From contig JAQWRY010000003.1 in NCBI GenBank assembly GCA_029243485.1, positions 186,001 through 250,000 on the forward strand: a stretch of 64,000 bases of DNA, given 5' to 3'. The position numbers were made by a program, and so were the translations under genes. Source of the DNA: Candidatus Binatia bacterium (GTDB lineage: Bacteria > Desulfobacterota > Binatia > UBA12015). This document shows positions 1 through 8,886 of the stretch, one piece after another; within the stretch, counting starts at the first letter, position 1, and the number at the start of each line of letters is the position of its first letter. The notes below the pieces were generated by a model. The model did not search any database, was not told the origin of the DNA, and saw only the letters and a list, made by a program, of their open reading frames with translations.

Positions 1-583
1 CGAACGCTGTGATGCGATCTTGGACCTTCGCGTACACGAGAAAGTAGTCCGCATCGGGAGCGTTCGTGATGAATGTTTTACGGCCCTGCAGCACGTAGTC
101 GTCGCCGCGGCGCTCCGCGGTGGTCTTCATGCCGAGGACGTCGGTGCCGGCGCTGGGCTCAGTCATACCCATCGCGCCAATCTGTTTCGCGGAAAGAACG
201 CCTGGAAGGAAGCGGGCCCGTTGGTCGGCGTTCGCCGAGTGATAGAAATTGTTCACGAACAGGATCGCGTGTGCGAGGAGTGCGAGGGTGAATCCGGGGT
301 CGCTCTTCGAGAGCTCGTGATGGACGATCACCGCGGCGGTCGCATCGAGACCGCCGCCGCCGTCCTCGGACGGGATGGTCATGCCGAGCAGTCCGAGCTC
401 GCCCGCGCGTCGCATGAGCGCGACGTTCAGGCTGCCCTCCCGGTCATGGTTGCCAGCCTGCGGCTCGACTTCGCCGGCAGTGAAGTCGCGGGTGAGGTCC
501 TGGAGCATCCGGTGCTCTTCGCTGGGGAGTTCGGGTTCGATCTGTCCGGGAAGGGTGTCCATGAGGGGTTCGGAAGCGGCCAT
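1..583 (-). CDS. Acyl-CoA dehydrogenase, N-terminal part (runs off window)
   Basis: This is the first 194 residues of an FAD-dependent acyl-CoA dehydrogenase; the rest lies beyond base 1. It would oxidise an acyl-CoA to the 2-enoyl-CoA. The all-helical N-terminal domain covers about residues 20-130, and the family signature GMTEPSAGTDVLG sits at 139-151, where the Thr/Ser and Glu line the flavin. A DYVLQGRKTFITNA strand follows, as usual. I chose ATG at 583 (MAASEPL); an in-frame ATG at 562 is possible, and neither has a strong ribosome site. It is divergent from the small gene at 657. Substrate class cannot be judged because the catalytic Glu region is missing. Family assignment is very sure. 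Confidence 0.93.
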   Translation of the reverse strand, partial: MAASEPLMDTLPGQIEPELPSEEHRMLQDLTRDFTAGEVEPQAGNHDREGSLNVALMRRAGELGLLGMTIPSEDGGGGLDATAAVIVHHELSKSDPGFTLALLAHAILFVNNFYHSANADQRARFLPGVLSAKQIGAMGMTEPSAGTDVLGMKTTAERRGDDYVLQGRKTFITNAPDADYFLVYAKVQDRITAF

Positions 584-656
584 GATCAGGGATCGTCGCG
601 CTTTTTCGGGGCTTTCGCCAGTGCCCCGTCTCGGACTTTCCTCTAAACAGCGACTC

Positions 657-944
657 ATGGACTGGACGCAGATCCCCGAGAGCGAGAACGTCGTCGAGTT
701 GGCCGCGGTCGTAGGCGAGGCCGAGTTCGTCCTCGAGTTCACCGAAGCTGTGCGTGGCTGGTTCCGGCTAAGCGTGTTCTGTGACCACCGTTCCGCCGAT
801 CCGGCCGCGCGCTACTTCGCCCGGGCGGTCGAGAAGGACGATCCCGGAATCCAGGCACTCGCGAACGCGTCGACCGCCGAGGACGCGGCCACGCTCTGCA
901 TCCGCGAGGCGGGCACATCGCTCCGCCGCGCTCGTGGTCGCTGA
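657..944 (+). CDS. Small hypothetical protein (95 aa)
   Basis: Not recognised. A 95-residue acidic-to-basic protein starting MDWTQIPESE and ending in an Arg-rich tail. It has no signal peptide, no membrane segment and no cysteine pair that would suggest metal binding; Cys occurs only in isolated positions. The middle looks helical (AARYFARAVEKDDPGIQAL). It is divergent from the acyl-CoA dehydrogenase and converges on the esterase-like lipoprotein, ending 7 bases before that gene's stop. The ribosome site before ATG 657 is weak. The same frame stays open upstream to 375, but that part overlaps the dehydrogenase, so the ATG is preferred. It may be a real small gene or a chance frame in GC-rich DNA. 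Confidence 0.45.
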   Translation: MDWTQIPESENVVELAAVVGEAEFVLEFTEAVRGWFRLSVFCDHRSADPAARYFARAVEKDDPGIQALANASTAEDAATLCIREAGTSLRRARGR

Positions 945-951
945 GCGGTCT

Positions 952-2109
952 CTACTCGACTACGCTCTCCCACGACGAGGAGCCGTCGAGGAAGTCGCGC
1001 GTCCATTCGAGGAGTGAGACACCGTTCACGGTCTGGGTGTAGAACTCCGAGCCGAGGAGCACCGTGTGCGTCGTGCCCTTGGGGAAGAACCGCTCGAAAC
1101 GGCCCGGCCAACTCGCCGCGAGCTCGCCGCTCACCGACAGGATCAAGTCCCGGTATTTTGGGCCGCTCAGATCGATGAAGAAGCTGATGACGCTGTCTTC
1201 CTGGTACGAGTAGAGCGCGGTGCGGAGTGTCGGATCTCGCTCGAACGCCCATTCCGTGAGGAAGCTGTACTGCGTGTCGCACTTGGTGCAGCTCTCCGGG
1301 ACGAGGCGGGTGAAGTTCCAGTTCTTGACGCGGTTCTGAATGTCTTCGGAGGCGCCGATGTTCTGCACGCCGGGACCCGAGTCGTTGTAGACGAGAATCG
1401 GAGTCTCGGGCAGTGCCACGCGGACCGCTCCGTAGCCCGCATAGGTTCCGTAGCCGCCGGCGCTGCTTCCGGCGATGACGACGCGCGACGGGTTCGGGAA
1501 GTTGTTCGTGAGTGCATCCACCGCGACCGACAGGTTTCTGAAGCCATGGTGGTAGGTGCGGATGCCGTCGTAGTCCACGGTCGCGTCTCCGGTGAACACC
1601 GAGCCGTCGCAGTACGGGACGTACACGATGTCGAAGTCGGCAAATGGGTTGCGCGAGTCGCTGGTGTCGATGATGCCAGTTTGAGCCGGGCCGTTGGCGG
1701 TCTTGAGTGCAGTATTCGCGGCATGGCACGTGGCGTAGTCCCAGCAGGCGCCGCCGCCTTGGAGATAGAGGAGGGCTTCGTCGGAGGCTCCCTCGCGGAC
1801 GCTCACCTGGAACTCGTCGCCGACGAGGCAGATCGCGCCCTCTTCGGCTGCGTCGAAGAAGTAGTGCGTCCACGCCCCGTCCTCGACCACGCGGCTCGGC
1901 TCCTGCGTGCCGAGGTACTCTGCGAACCCGGTCTCGCGGAGCTCGTCGACCGCGCGGCGGGGGCTGAGCGAGTCGCCGCCTCCGTTCGGCGTGTTTCCGC
2001 TTCCGGCCGAAGTCGAGCCATCGCCGCAGCCGACGACTAACACGGCGAACACGAGGAGCAGGACCATGTGCGCCGAGCGGCGCGCGATGAGCGAGAATAG
2101 AAGCGACAT
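952..2109 (-). CDS. Pectin-acetylesterase-family lipoprotein
   Basis: Predicted 385-residue exported serine esterase. The N-terminus has a hydrophobic signal with lipobox VVGC followed by a Gly/Ser-rich linker, so it should be a lipoprotein anchored at the cell envelope. The fold is that of the PAE/NOTUM-like alpha/beta hydrolases: LYLQGGGACWD (oxyanion-hole region), VPYCDGSVFTGD, and the nucleophile elbow GSSAGGYG with Ser near residue 213. A His in GTTHTVLLG near the C-terminus is the likely triad base. Six or more cysteines suggest disulfides. PAE family members remove acetyl groups from pectin or, in NOTUM, a lipid from a protein; the substrate here is unknown. It stands alone and converges on the small gene at 657. 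Family fairly sure, substrate not. Confidence 0.82.
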   Translation of the reverse strand: MSLLFSLIARRSAHMVLLLVFAVLVVGCGDGSTSAGSGNTPNGGGDSLSPRRAVDELRETGFAEYLGTQEPSRVVEDGAWTHYFFDAAEEGAICLVGDEFQVSVREGASDEALLYLQGGGACWDYATCHAANTALKTANGPAQTGIIDTSDSRNPFADFDIVYVPYCDGSVFTGDATVDYDGIRTYHHGFRNLSVAVDALTNNFPNPSRVVIAGSSAGGYGTYAGYGAVRVALPETPILVYNDSGPGVQNIGASEDIQNRVKNWNFTRLVPESCTKCDTQYSFLTEWAFERDPTLRTALYSYQEDSVISFFIDLSGPKYRDLILSVSGELAASWPGRFERFFPKGTTHTVLLGSEFYTQTVNGVSLLEWTRDFLDGSSSWESVVE

Positions 2110-2343
2110 CCGTCGAAGATACCCATATCGGGTCAGGGTATGCCACGGGTGAATCCGGGTATCCGTTCGCAGACTGCATCATGGGTCCGATCCCGATCTG
2201 AGCGTCCGCCCGCGCCCCAATCGTGCGCATCAGCCCGCGTCTCGGAGTCGGGCCGGCCGAGCTACAGGAGTGGGCCGAGGCTTTGCCTGCGGCGCGGGGT
2301 GTGCGACCTACGAGCACGGCACATGCGCAATGGGAGAACTCGA

Positions 2344-3324
2344 ATGAAGGCGATCATCATGAACCAGCCCGGTGCCGCGGAGGTGCTCGAATGGGGCGAC
2401 GCGCCCGACCCGAAGCCGGGGCCCGAGGACGTTCGGATCCGCGTCGCGGCGACCGCCGTGAATCGTGCGGATCTGAATCAGCGGATGGGTTTCTACCCGC
2501 CGCCACCGGGTGCGCCGGACATTCTCGGTCTCGAGTGCTCGGGAGAGATCGTCGAGAAGGGCTCCGCGGTTCCGGGTGACTTCGAAGTTGGCGACCGGGT
2601 CATGGCTCTGCTCGCGGGTGGTGGATACGCCGAGCAGGTCGTCGTGCACCACGGCTCCGTGATGCCGGTGCCCGCCGGACTCGATCTCGTGCAGGCGGCG
2701 GGTCTTCCGGAGGTCTACCTCACGGTCTTCCTCAACGTGTTCCAACTCGCCCGCTTTCCGGAAGGTGGGACCCTCCTCGTGCACGGCGGTGGCAGCGGTA
2801 TCGGCACGGCGGCGATGCAGCTCGTGCGTGAGGCCGGGGGTCGTTGCTTCGTCACCGTCGGGAGTGACGAGAAGTGTGCTCGATGTGTGGAACTCGGCGC
2901 GGCGGCCGCGATCAATTACAAGACCGAGGCGTTCGGCGAGCGAATCCACGAGCTCACGGGTGGAGCCGGAGTGGACGTCGTGCTCGATCCTATCGGCGGC
3001 TCGTACCTCGAACCGAACGTCGCATCGCTCGCCGTGGGGGGACGGCTCGTGATCATTGGGATCACGGGCGGTGGACAGGGGAACCTCGACATCGTGTCAC
3101 TCCTACTGCGTCGTCTTGAGATCATGGGATCGACCCTCCGCGCGCGCCCCGTAGAAGAGAAGGCAGCGATCGTTCGCGGGTTTCGCGAGCGCTTCGGTGC
3201 GGCCGTGGAGGCAGGACGGTTGGCACCGGTCGTTGATCAAATCCTGCCGATGGAGAACGCCGCCGGGGCCCACCGGGTTCTCGAGGCGAGCACGCACGTC
3301 GGCAAGGTTCTCCTTCGGGTGTGA
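2344..3324 (+). CDS. NAD(P)H:quinone oxidoreductase, zinc-free MDR (PIG3-like)
   Basis: A 326-residue medium-chain dehydrogenase/reductase of the zeta-crystallin / TP53I3 (PIG3) group, predicted to reduce quinones or enoyl/enone compounds with NADPH. The GroES-like domain begins MKAIIMNQPGAAEVLEWG and carries AVNRADLNQRMG(F)YPPPPG, typical of PIG3 proteins. The Rossmann glycine motif HGGGSGIGTAA is near residues 146-157, and DVVLDPIGG follows. The catalytic-zinc Cys/His ligands of alcohol dehydrogenases are absent. The ATG at 2344 has GGGAG about 6 bases upstream. Its stop overlaps the next gene's GTG by 4 bases (GTGA), so it is probably co-translated with the acyl-CoA synthetase, suggesting a shared role in acyl or enoyl metabolism. 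Confidence 0.9.
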   Translation: MKAIIMNQPGAAEVLEWGDAPDPKPGPEDVRIRVAATAVNRADLNQRMGFYPPPPGAPDILGLECSGEIVEKGSAVPGDFEVGDRVMALLAGGGYAEQVVVHHGSVMPVPAGLDLVQAAGLPEVYLTVFLNVFQLARFPEGGTLLVHGGGSGIGTAAMQLVREAGGRCFVTVGSDEKCARCVELGAAAAINYKTEAFGERIHELTGGAGVDVVLDPIGGSYLEPNVASLAVGGRLVIIGITGGGQGNLDIVSLLLRRLEIMGSTLRARPVEEKAAIVRGFRERFGAAVEAGRLAPVVDQILPMENAAGAHRVLEASTHVGKVLLRV

Positions 3325-4760
3325 GCCGAGAGATGTCCGAGAACGCGCTTTCCGCTGCACTCCGAAACGCCGCTGCGCGCGGCGACGCCTGGGCTCGGAT
3401 CCGCGAGGGGGACCGGACCACGACAGTGGCGACCCTCGACTGTGCGGCGAGCGACGTCGCGACGGAGCTGCTGCGCAGCGGAGTGACACAACGCGCTCGC
3501 GTGGGCTTGGTGGTCGAGAACACGTCGGCGCACATCGCTGCCCTCTTCGGGATCTGGCGCGCCGGCGCGGTCGCGGTTCCGTTGAATCCCCGTTTGCTCG
3601 ACGCCGAGGCCGACGCGCTTCTCGCTCATGTGGGCGCCACCGCGCGGCTCGAGGTCGACGCAGGCACGGGGGCCCCGAACATTCAATCGGCTCCCGGTGC
3701 GGACGAGGGCGAAGACTCGGACGATGAGCCGGACGCGGTCGTCGCGTACACGTCCGGCACGACGGGCCGTCCGAAGGGCGTGCGGCTCACGCACGTGAAC
3801 ATGCTCGCTGCGGCGATGGCCGTGGCGCGCACGCGACGCGACGGACCGGAGTCCGTCGCCGTGGTTGCGAGCCCGCTCTGTCACAATCCGGTCTTCGTTT
3901 CGCACTATCTCGCGCGTCTCCTCACGGGCGGCACGCTCGTGCTCGGTGGATTCGAACCAGCGCGCGTGGCGCGCGTCATCCGCGAGCAGGGGGTGACGGA
4001 CCTGCCGCTCGTGCCCGCGATGATCGAACCGCTTCTTGCGTCGGGCGTCTCCGCCGCATCGAGTCTGGCGAAGGTGACGGTCGGCAGTGCGGTGACGCCC
4101 ATGCATGTGAAGGAAGCTCTGGCGGAGCGATTCCCGAATGCGGAGATCCTCGAAGCGTACGGCCAGACCGAGAGCACCGACGGGCTCACGATGACGACCG
4201 GGCGAGAGGCCTTGATCCGCGCAGGGACCGTCGGTCGGGCGCATGCGTCGTTCGAGATCGGAGTCCGGAGGCCGGATGGAGCGGCGAGTGACGTCGGCGG
4301 GTCCGGTGAGGTCGTAGCTAGAGGGCCGATGGTCATGCGCGGGTACTGGAACGATTCTGCTCAGACGGAGGCGGCGCTCCGCGACGGCTGGCTCCACACC
4401 GGAGACCTCGGTCGGATCGACGCCGACGGGTTCTTGTACATTACCGGTCGCCTGAAGGAGATCGTCATCACCGGCGGCGAGAACGTCAGTCCCGAGGAGG
4501 TCGAGGTCGTGCTCTCACGGCATCCCGACGTTCGGGGCGCGGTCGTGTTCGGGACCCCTCACGAGCGATGGGGCGAGCAGGTGACGGTCGCGGTGATTTC
4601 CGATGTGGACATCGCTCTCGACGACCTGCGCGAATTCGCTCGCCCGCACCTCGCAGGTTTCAAGCTTCCGCGCGCTCTCGTCCGCGTCCGTGAATTTCCC
4701 CGGACGAGTGCGGGGAAGGTTCGGCGCGGCGAGTTGCGGGACCGCTACGCGCCGGGCTGA
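3321..4760 (+). CDS. Acyl-CoA synthetase / AMP-binding ligase
   Basis: A 479-residue member of the ANL adenylating superfamily, which activates a carboxylic acid to acyl-AMP and then acyl-CoA. The phosphate-binding loop YTSGTTGRPKGV is near residues 142-153. The adenine-binding AYGQTES block, the hinge-region HTGDLGRIDADGFLYITGR and the ITGGENVSPEEVE block follow in order, and the C-terminal lysine lies in SAGKVRRGEL. At 479 residues it is a compact ligase of the medium/long-chain fatty-acid or cyclohexanecarboxylate-like type. The GTG at 3321 overlaps the previous stop; an ATG at 3333 is an alternative. It converges on the esterase remnant 30 bases downstream. Substrate unknown. Confidence 0.93.
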   Translation: MSREMSENALSAALRNAAARGDAWARIREGDRTTTVATLDCAASDVATELLRSGVTQRARVGLVVENTSAHIAALFGIWRAGAVAVPLNPRLLDAEADALLAHVGATARLEVDAGTGAPNIQSAPGADEGEDSDDEPDAVVAYTSGTTGRPKGVRLTHVNMLAAAMAVARTRRDGPESVAVVASPLCHNPVFVSHYLARLLTGGTLVLGGFEPARVARVIREQGVTDLPLVPAMIEPLLASGVSAASSLAKVTVGSAVTPMHVKEALAERFPNAEILEAYGQTESTDGLTMTTGREALIRAGTVGRAHASFEIGVRRPDGAASDVGGSGEVVARGPMVMRGYWNDSAQTEAALRDGWLHTGDLGRIDADGFLYITGRLKEIVITGGENVSPEEVEVVLSRHPDVRGAVVFGTPHERWGEQVTVAVISDVDIALDDLREFARPHLAGFKLPRALVRVREFPRTSAGKVRRGELRDRYAPG

Positions 4761-4790
4761 TTCGACACCGCGATCTCAGTGGTCGGTGTA

Positions 4791-5351
4791 CTAGCCGAGC
4801 ACGCAACTGAAGCCGTCGGGCGGTGTCGTATACTCGAAGTTCGAGGGGTTGGTCCCCTTGGGGAACGAGAGGAGCGTCTTCGCGAGCCACGTCGTCATTG
4901 CGGTGGGCCAGATGTGCCCGTGGCTCCCGGTGCACGAGAGCGTCACGACGTTCGATTGCGCCGCGTAGTAGATCGCCGCGTCCCGGGTCTCCGGGTCGTA
5001 GTTCGCGATCGGGGCGTTGGGAGGCCACAGATCCGTCGGCCCACCCCAGATGAGGATGACCAGGGATCGATCCATGGTGACGTCGTCCGCGGGGGCGGCC
5101 AGCCCGCCGTACCAGTTACCCGACGAGGCGACTCCGCCGGCGAAGAAGTCGGAATTGAAGGTCATCGAGCGGTTCGTGAACGAGCCTCCCGCCGAGATGC
5201 CGCCGACGTGGATCTGAGATTCGTCGACGGACCACCGATCGGCCACGCAGCGAACCATGGACTCCACGAAGCGGAGGTCGGGCCCTTCTTCGTCGCTCGG
5301 TCCCGCGATGCTGCCATCGTACCACGGCTCCCACACGCGCCCGACCGACAT
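4791..5351 (-). pseudogene. 5'-truncated esterase (PHB depolymerase/LpqC-like)
   Basis: The 186 residues match only the C-terminal part of a PHB-depolymerase/LpqC-like alpha/beta hydrolase. The nucleophile elbow GGISAGGSFTN is only about 50 residues from the start, and a likely catalytic His lies in TGSHGHIWP. The N-terminal strands and oxyanion-hole segment that family members carry (about 80-100 residues) are absent. Reading upstream in frame gives LLL and then TAG, and the space is taken by the intact lipoprotein gene whose stop is only 13 bases away. There is no clear ribosome site before ATG 5351. I read it as a gene that lost its 5' end by deletion. A short functional enzyme translated by coupling to the lipoprotein cannot be excluded. 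Confidence 0.65.
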
Positions 5352-5364
5352 CAGCAGAAGCTAC

Positions 5365-6189
5365 TCAGAACTGACCGATTGAGTCCGCCGCCATCTCGGC
5401 CAGGTCGCGCTCGGTTCGCAGATTGATGCGGGTTCGCGTCTCGCCCGCGAGGATCGTCAGCTCTAGTACCTCGCGAACGAGCCCGATGCCGGGCACGAGA
5501 TGCTCGGTTCCCCGGAGGTCGAGTCGGAGAGCCGTGTCGCTCGGGGCGCCCGCGTGTCCCGTGAGGTGGACCGTCTGACTCTCGCCGCGTACGTCGAACG
5601 CGAGTGCCGAGAGTTCCATTCCCGACACGGAGATGGTCTCCCGCGAGCGGGGCGTCCGCACGCTCTCGCCTTCGAAGGTAATCGACCGTGCGCGCGGGGC
5701 CCCGTCGATGGTGGCGAGGACCTCAAGCGTTCGGACGAACCGGGTGCGGAGGGCGCGGCCACGGACGACAGGCGTCTCGACGAGCACGGCAGCCGGATCG
5801 ATGTCCGTCCAGTGCATGCCGTCGGGGCCGTCGACAGACACGGCTTCGAGGCGGATCTGCGTTTCCGTCTCTCGTGCGCGTAGCCGGCGGGGGGGGCCAC
5901 CGTCGGGCGTGCCTTCGACGATGAAAACCCCATCCGGACCCTCGTTCAGAACCCGCGTGGTGAGGATCGTGGAGATCGCCTCGTCCCCACTTCGAGTGTG
6001 TACGAGGAACCGGCTGCGGCGGTCCGTCTCGTGCGGGAGGAGCTCTCCGGGCGGGCCTGCGAAGAGGATGCCGTCCTCCCCCGCGTCGTCTCCTCCGCAG
6101 CCCGCGACGAGGGCCGCGAGGAGTGCGAGGATTCCGGTTCTGCGCGCTGTTCGCCGTCCTGTGCTCGTCGTTCCGCGTCTCGAATCCAT
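5365..6189 (-). CDS. Lipoprotein of unknown function (274 aa)
   Basis: Starts MDSRRG with an Arg-rich n-region, a hydrophobic stretch and lipobox LVAGC, then GlyGlyAsp, so it is a predicted lipoprotein of about 274 residues. The mature part is beta-rich and charged, with repeated patterns such as ETQIRLEAVSVDG and TRFVRTLEVLATIDG, and no cysteine after the lipid-bearing one. I do not recognise a family. ATG 6189 was chosen over an upstream start at 6291 because a strong GGAGAGGAGG ribosome site lies 6-7 bases before it and the signal peptide then has normal length. The frame after it holds the truncated esterase, 13 bases downstream. Confidence 0.72.
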   Translation of the reverse strand: MDSRRGTTSTGRRTARRTGILALLAALVAGCGGDDAGEDGILFAGPPGELLPHETDRRSRFLVHTRSGDEAISTILTTRVLNEGPDGVFIVEGTPDGGPPRRLRARETETQIRLEAVSVDGPDGMHWTDIDPAAVLVETPVVRGRALRTRFVRTLEVLATIDGAPRARSITFEGESVRTPRSRETISVSGMELSALAFDVRGESQTVHLTGHAGAPSDTALRLDLRGTEHLVPGIGLVREVLELTILAGETRTRINLRTERDLAEMAADSIGQF

Positions 6190-6336
6190 CACCGTCCTCC
6201 TCTCCGGGGGATTGGCTCCCGGAGAGTTCGGCGTATGGCGGGCGCGACGGTACGGGAAGGGATGCCGCGGAAACTTTGTTCCGCAGAGCAAGCCTTCTCT
6301 TCATTCCGCCGTCGTTGGGCGGAACGGGGTCGATTG

Positions 6337-6371
6337 CGTACGCGCGCGGCGGGAAGAACCGCGCGCGTACG
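6337..6371 (-). terminator. Perfect 13-bp hairpin downstream of glnK
   Basis: Left arm CGTACGCGCGCGG (6337-6349), 9-base loop, right arm CCGCGCGCGTACG (6359-6371), with no mismatch. It lies 21 bases past the glnK stop in the direction of transcription. There is no run of U after it on the minus strand, so it may act as a 3' mRNA-stabilising hairpin or a Rho-type end rather than a classic intrinsic terminator. Confidence 0.5.
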
Positions 6372-6391
6372 TCACCGCGAGGGGCGCGTTC

Positions 6392-6733
<342 letters not shown>

Positions 6734-6778
6734 TCATTCCTCCGTGGCGGAGTTGATGGGTGGTTTTGGTCCGCTCGC

Positions 6779-8107
6779 TCAGTCGATCGAGCCGTAGGCT
6801 CGCTCGCTGTGCTCGGTCAAGTCGAGTCCGGCCATTTCGCCCTCGTCGGTGACGCGGAGGCCGACCAGCATGTCCGTGAGCTTGAGTATGATGATGGCAC
6901 CGACGAAGCAGAATGCCATCGTCGCGAGCACGCCCTCGACCTGGATCCAGAGCTGACCCGGGTTTCCGTAGAGCAGGCCGTCCTTATCGCCGAACGCCGC
7001 GTCCGCGAAGATGCCCGTTGCGATCGCGCCCCACGTGCCGCCGACGCCGTGAATGCCGACCACGTCGAGCGCATCGTCGGCTCCGAGCATCTCCTTCAGG
7101 CGGATACCGAAGTAGCAGAGGATGCCGGCGCCCGCGCCGATGGCGATCGCGGACATCGGGCTCACGTAGCCCGCGGCCGGTGTGATCGCGACGAGGCCGG
7201 CGACGGCGCCGGAGGCGGCGCCGAGCACCGTGGGCTTGCCCCGATTCATCCACTCCACGAACACCCAGGCCAGAGTCGCGGCCGCGGCCGCGGTGTTGGT
7301 CGTGACGAAGGCGATGGCCGCCGAGCCGTTCGCGCCGAGCGCGCAGCCGGCGTTGAAGCCGAACCATCCAACCCAGAGGAGGGCGGCGCCGGCGACCGTG
7401 AACGGAAGGTTGTGCGGCGGAAGCGGCTCCTGGCCGTAGCCGATTCGCTTCCCGAGGAGGAGCGCTGCGGCGAGGGCCGAGACGCCGGAGCTGATGTGCA
7501 CGACCGTGCCTCCGGCGAAGTCGAGCGCACCGTCCGCGGCGAGCCAGCCGCCGCCCCACACCCAGTGGCAAAGCGGCGCGTAGATCAGGATCGACCACAG
7601 CACGGTGAAGATCAGGAACGCGCTGAACTTCATCCGCTCGGCGAACGCGCCGACGATGAGCGCCGGGGTGATGATCGCGAATGTTCCCTGGAACATCATG
7701 AAGAGCAGGTGCGGGATCGTGCCTCCTTCACGCGGCTCGACGCCGACGCCGGCGAGACCGACCATGCTGAGGTCGCCGATGAAGGCATTGCCTTCGCCGA
7801 AGGCCAGCGAGTAGCCGATCACGATCCAGGCGATGCTGATTGCGGCCATGCACATGATGCACTGCATGAGGACGCTCAGGACGTTCGTGCGTCGCACGAG
7901 GCCGCCGTAGAAGAGCGCGAGGCCGGGAGCGGTCATCATGATGACTAGGGCCGTCGCCGTGAGAATCCACGCCGTGTCCCCCGTGTCGATTGCAGGAGCG
8001 TCTTGGGCCCAGGCCAGGCTCTTTGTGAGCAGAACCCCGAGTACGGCTAGGCAGGCGGAAATGAGCGCGCGAAATGCGCGCGCGTGTTTCGGGCGCTTCT
8101 TCTCCAT
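6779..8107 (-). CDS. amtB: Ammonium transporter AmtB
   Basis: A 442-residue Amt/Rh channel that conducts ammonium across the inner membrane. An N-terminal signal peptide ends near SLAWAQDA, as in E. coli AmtB. About eleven membrane helices follow, starting DTAWILTATALVIMM. The pore twin histidines are in GTVVHISSGVSALAAALLLGKR and VVGIHGVGGTWGAIATG. The conserved pore Phe/Trp regions FQGTFAIITPALIVGAFAER and PLCHWVWGGGWL are present. The cytosolic tail ends MAGLDLTEHSERAYGSID, the GlnK contact region. The ribosome site GAGAGGA precedes ATG 8107. glnK follows by 48 bases. I looked for a sigma-54 promoter upstream and saw no convincing TGGCAC-N5-TTGC pair. Confidence 0.96.
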   Translation of the reverse strand: MEKKRPKHARAFRALISACLAVLGVLLTKSLAWAQDAPAIDTGDTAWILTATALVIMMTAPGLALFYGGLVRRTNVLSVLMQCIMCMAAISIAWIVIGYSLAFGEGNAFIGDLSMVGLAGVGVEPREGGTIPHLLFMMFQGTFAIITPALIVGAFAERMKFSAFLIFTVLWSILIYAPLCHWVWGGGWLAADGALDFAGGTVVHISSGVSALAAALLLGKRIGYGQEPLPPHNLPFTVAGAALLWVGWFGFNAGCALGANGSAAIAFVTTNTAAAAATLAWVFVEWMNRGKPTVLGAASGAVAGLVAITPAAGYVSPMSAIAIGAGAGILCYFGIRLKEMLGADDALDVVGIHGVGGTWGAIATGIFADAAFGDKDGLLYGNPGQLWIQVEGVLATMAFCFVGAIIILKLTDMLVGLRVTDEGEMAGLDLTEHSERAYGSID

Positions 8108-8240
8108 GGCTGATTTCCTCTCGAGAGGTGCAAGGTGGGGGCCAGCGGTGGGCCCCCGAAACGGGCGAAGAGTTGTTCGTTCCCCGACAGCGACGTGCCT
8201 AGGATGAAGGCACTGCCTACTAGATCACCGGCCGGTGGGG

Positions 8241-8259
8241 GAAGGCCGGCGTGGCCTTC
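8241..8259. terminator. Hairpin after plsY
   Basis: A perfect 7-bp stem GAAGGCC / GGCCTTC with a 5-base loop lies just past the plsY stop. On the plus strand it is followed, after six bases, by TTTTTTT, while plsY reads the other way and its own transcript lacks a U-tract. It probably ends or stabilises plsY mRNA. Confidence 0.42.
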
Positions 8260-8262
8260 TCG

Positions 8263-8886
8263 TCAATTTTTTTGCCCGGAGCCCAGGCGTGGCTCGGCCC
8301 CGGCCCGGAGCCGAGCCAGATTCTCGCCGTGGCGGGCCACGATGAGCACGCTCAGCCCGGCGGCCGCCGCGATCACGAGGCCCGGTTCTCCCAGGGCAAC
8401 GGCGCAGAGCGGGGCCGCCAGGGCAGCCGCGATCGACGCCACGGACACGATTCTGGTCGCGCCCAGGACCGCTGCGAAGACGGCGACCGAACCCAGGGCG
8501 ACCGTCGGGGCCAGCGCCAGGAGGGCGCCGAGCGTGGTGGCGACACCCTTTCCTCCCCGAAATCGAAGAAAGACTGAGAACACATGGCCCAGTGCGGCAA
8601 AGATCGCGGCGACGACCCGCGCTCGCAGTACATGGGCGGGTCCCCCGCCGGCGAGGGACTCGAGTCCCGCCACCAGGAGTACGGGAACCGCGCCCTTCAC
8701 TGCATCGATTCCCAGGGTCACCGCACCGGCGTAGGCACCCACCGATCGCGCGACGTTGGTTGCGCCGATGTTCCCGCTCCCCTCTTCGCGGACGTCGACG
8801 CGGTACAGCAGGCCCAGAAGGTACCCGCTAGGGATCGACCCGAGCAGATAGGCAGCGACGCCGACTGCTACGAGCTCCCAGGTCAT
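8263..8886 (-). CDS. plsY: Acyl-phosphate:glycerol-3-phosphate acyltransferase PlsY
   Basis: A 207-residue inner-membrane enzyme that moves the acyl group of acyl-phosphate (made by PlsX) to glycerol-3-phosphate, the first committed step of phospholipid synthesis in most bacteria. The three PlsY motifs are visible: AYLLGSIPSGYLLG, EEGSGNIGATNVARSVG and FRFRGGKGVATTLGALL. Five membrane segments fit the known topology. Length is typical (about 200). Its ATG overlaps the stop of the upstream gene (8883-9323) by 4 bases, so the two are co-translated. Very sure. Confidence 0.95.
   Translation of the reverse strand: MTWELVAVGVAAYLLGSIPSGYLLGLLYRVDVREEGSGNIGATNVARSVGAYAGAVTLGIDAVKGAVPVLLVAGLESLAGGGPAHVLRARVVAAIFAALGHVFSVFLRFRGGKGVATTLGALLALAPTVALGSVAVFAAVLGATRIVSVASIAAALAAPLCAVALGEPGLVIAAAAGLSVLIVARHGENLARLRAGAEPRLGSGQKN

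Noticed and set aside
8108-8262. Sigma-54 promoter before amtB
   Set aside because: AGGCAC is present but the expected TTGC at the right spacing is not.
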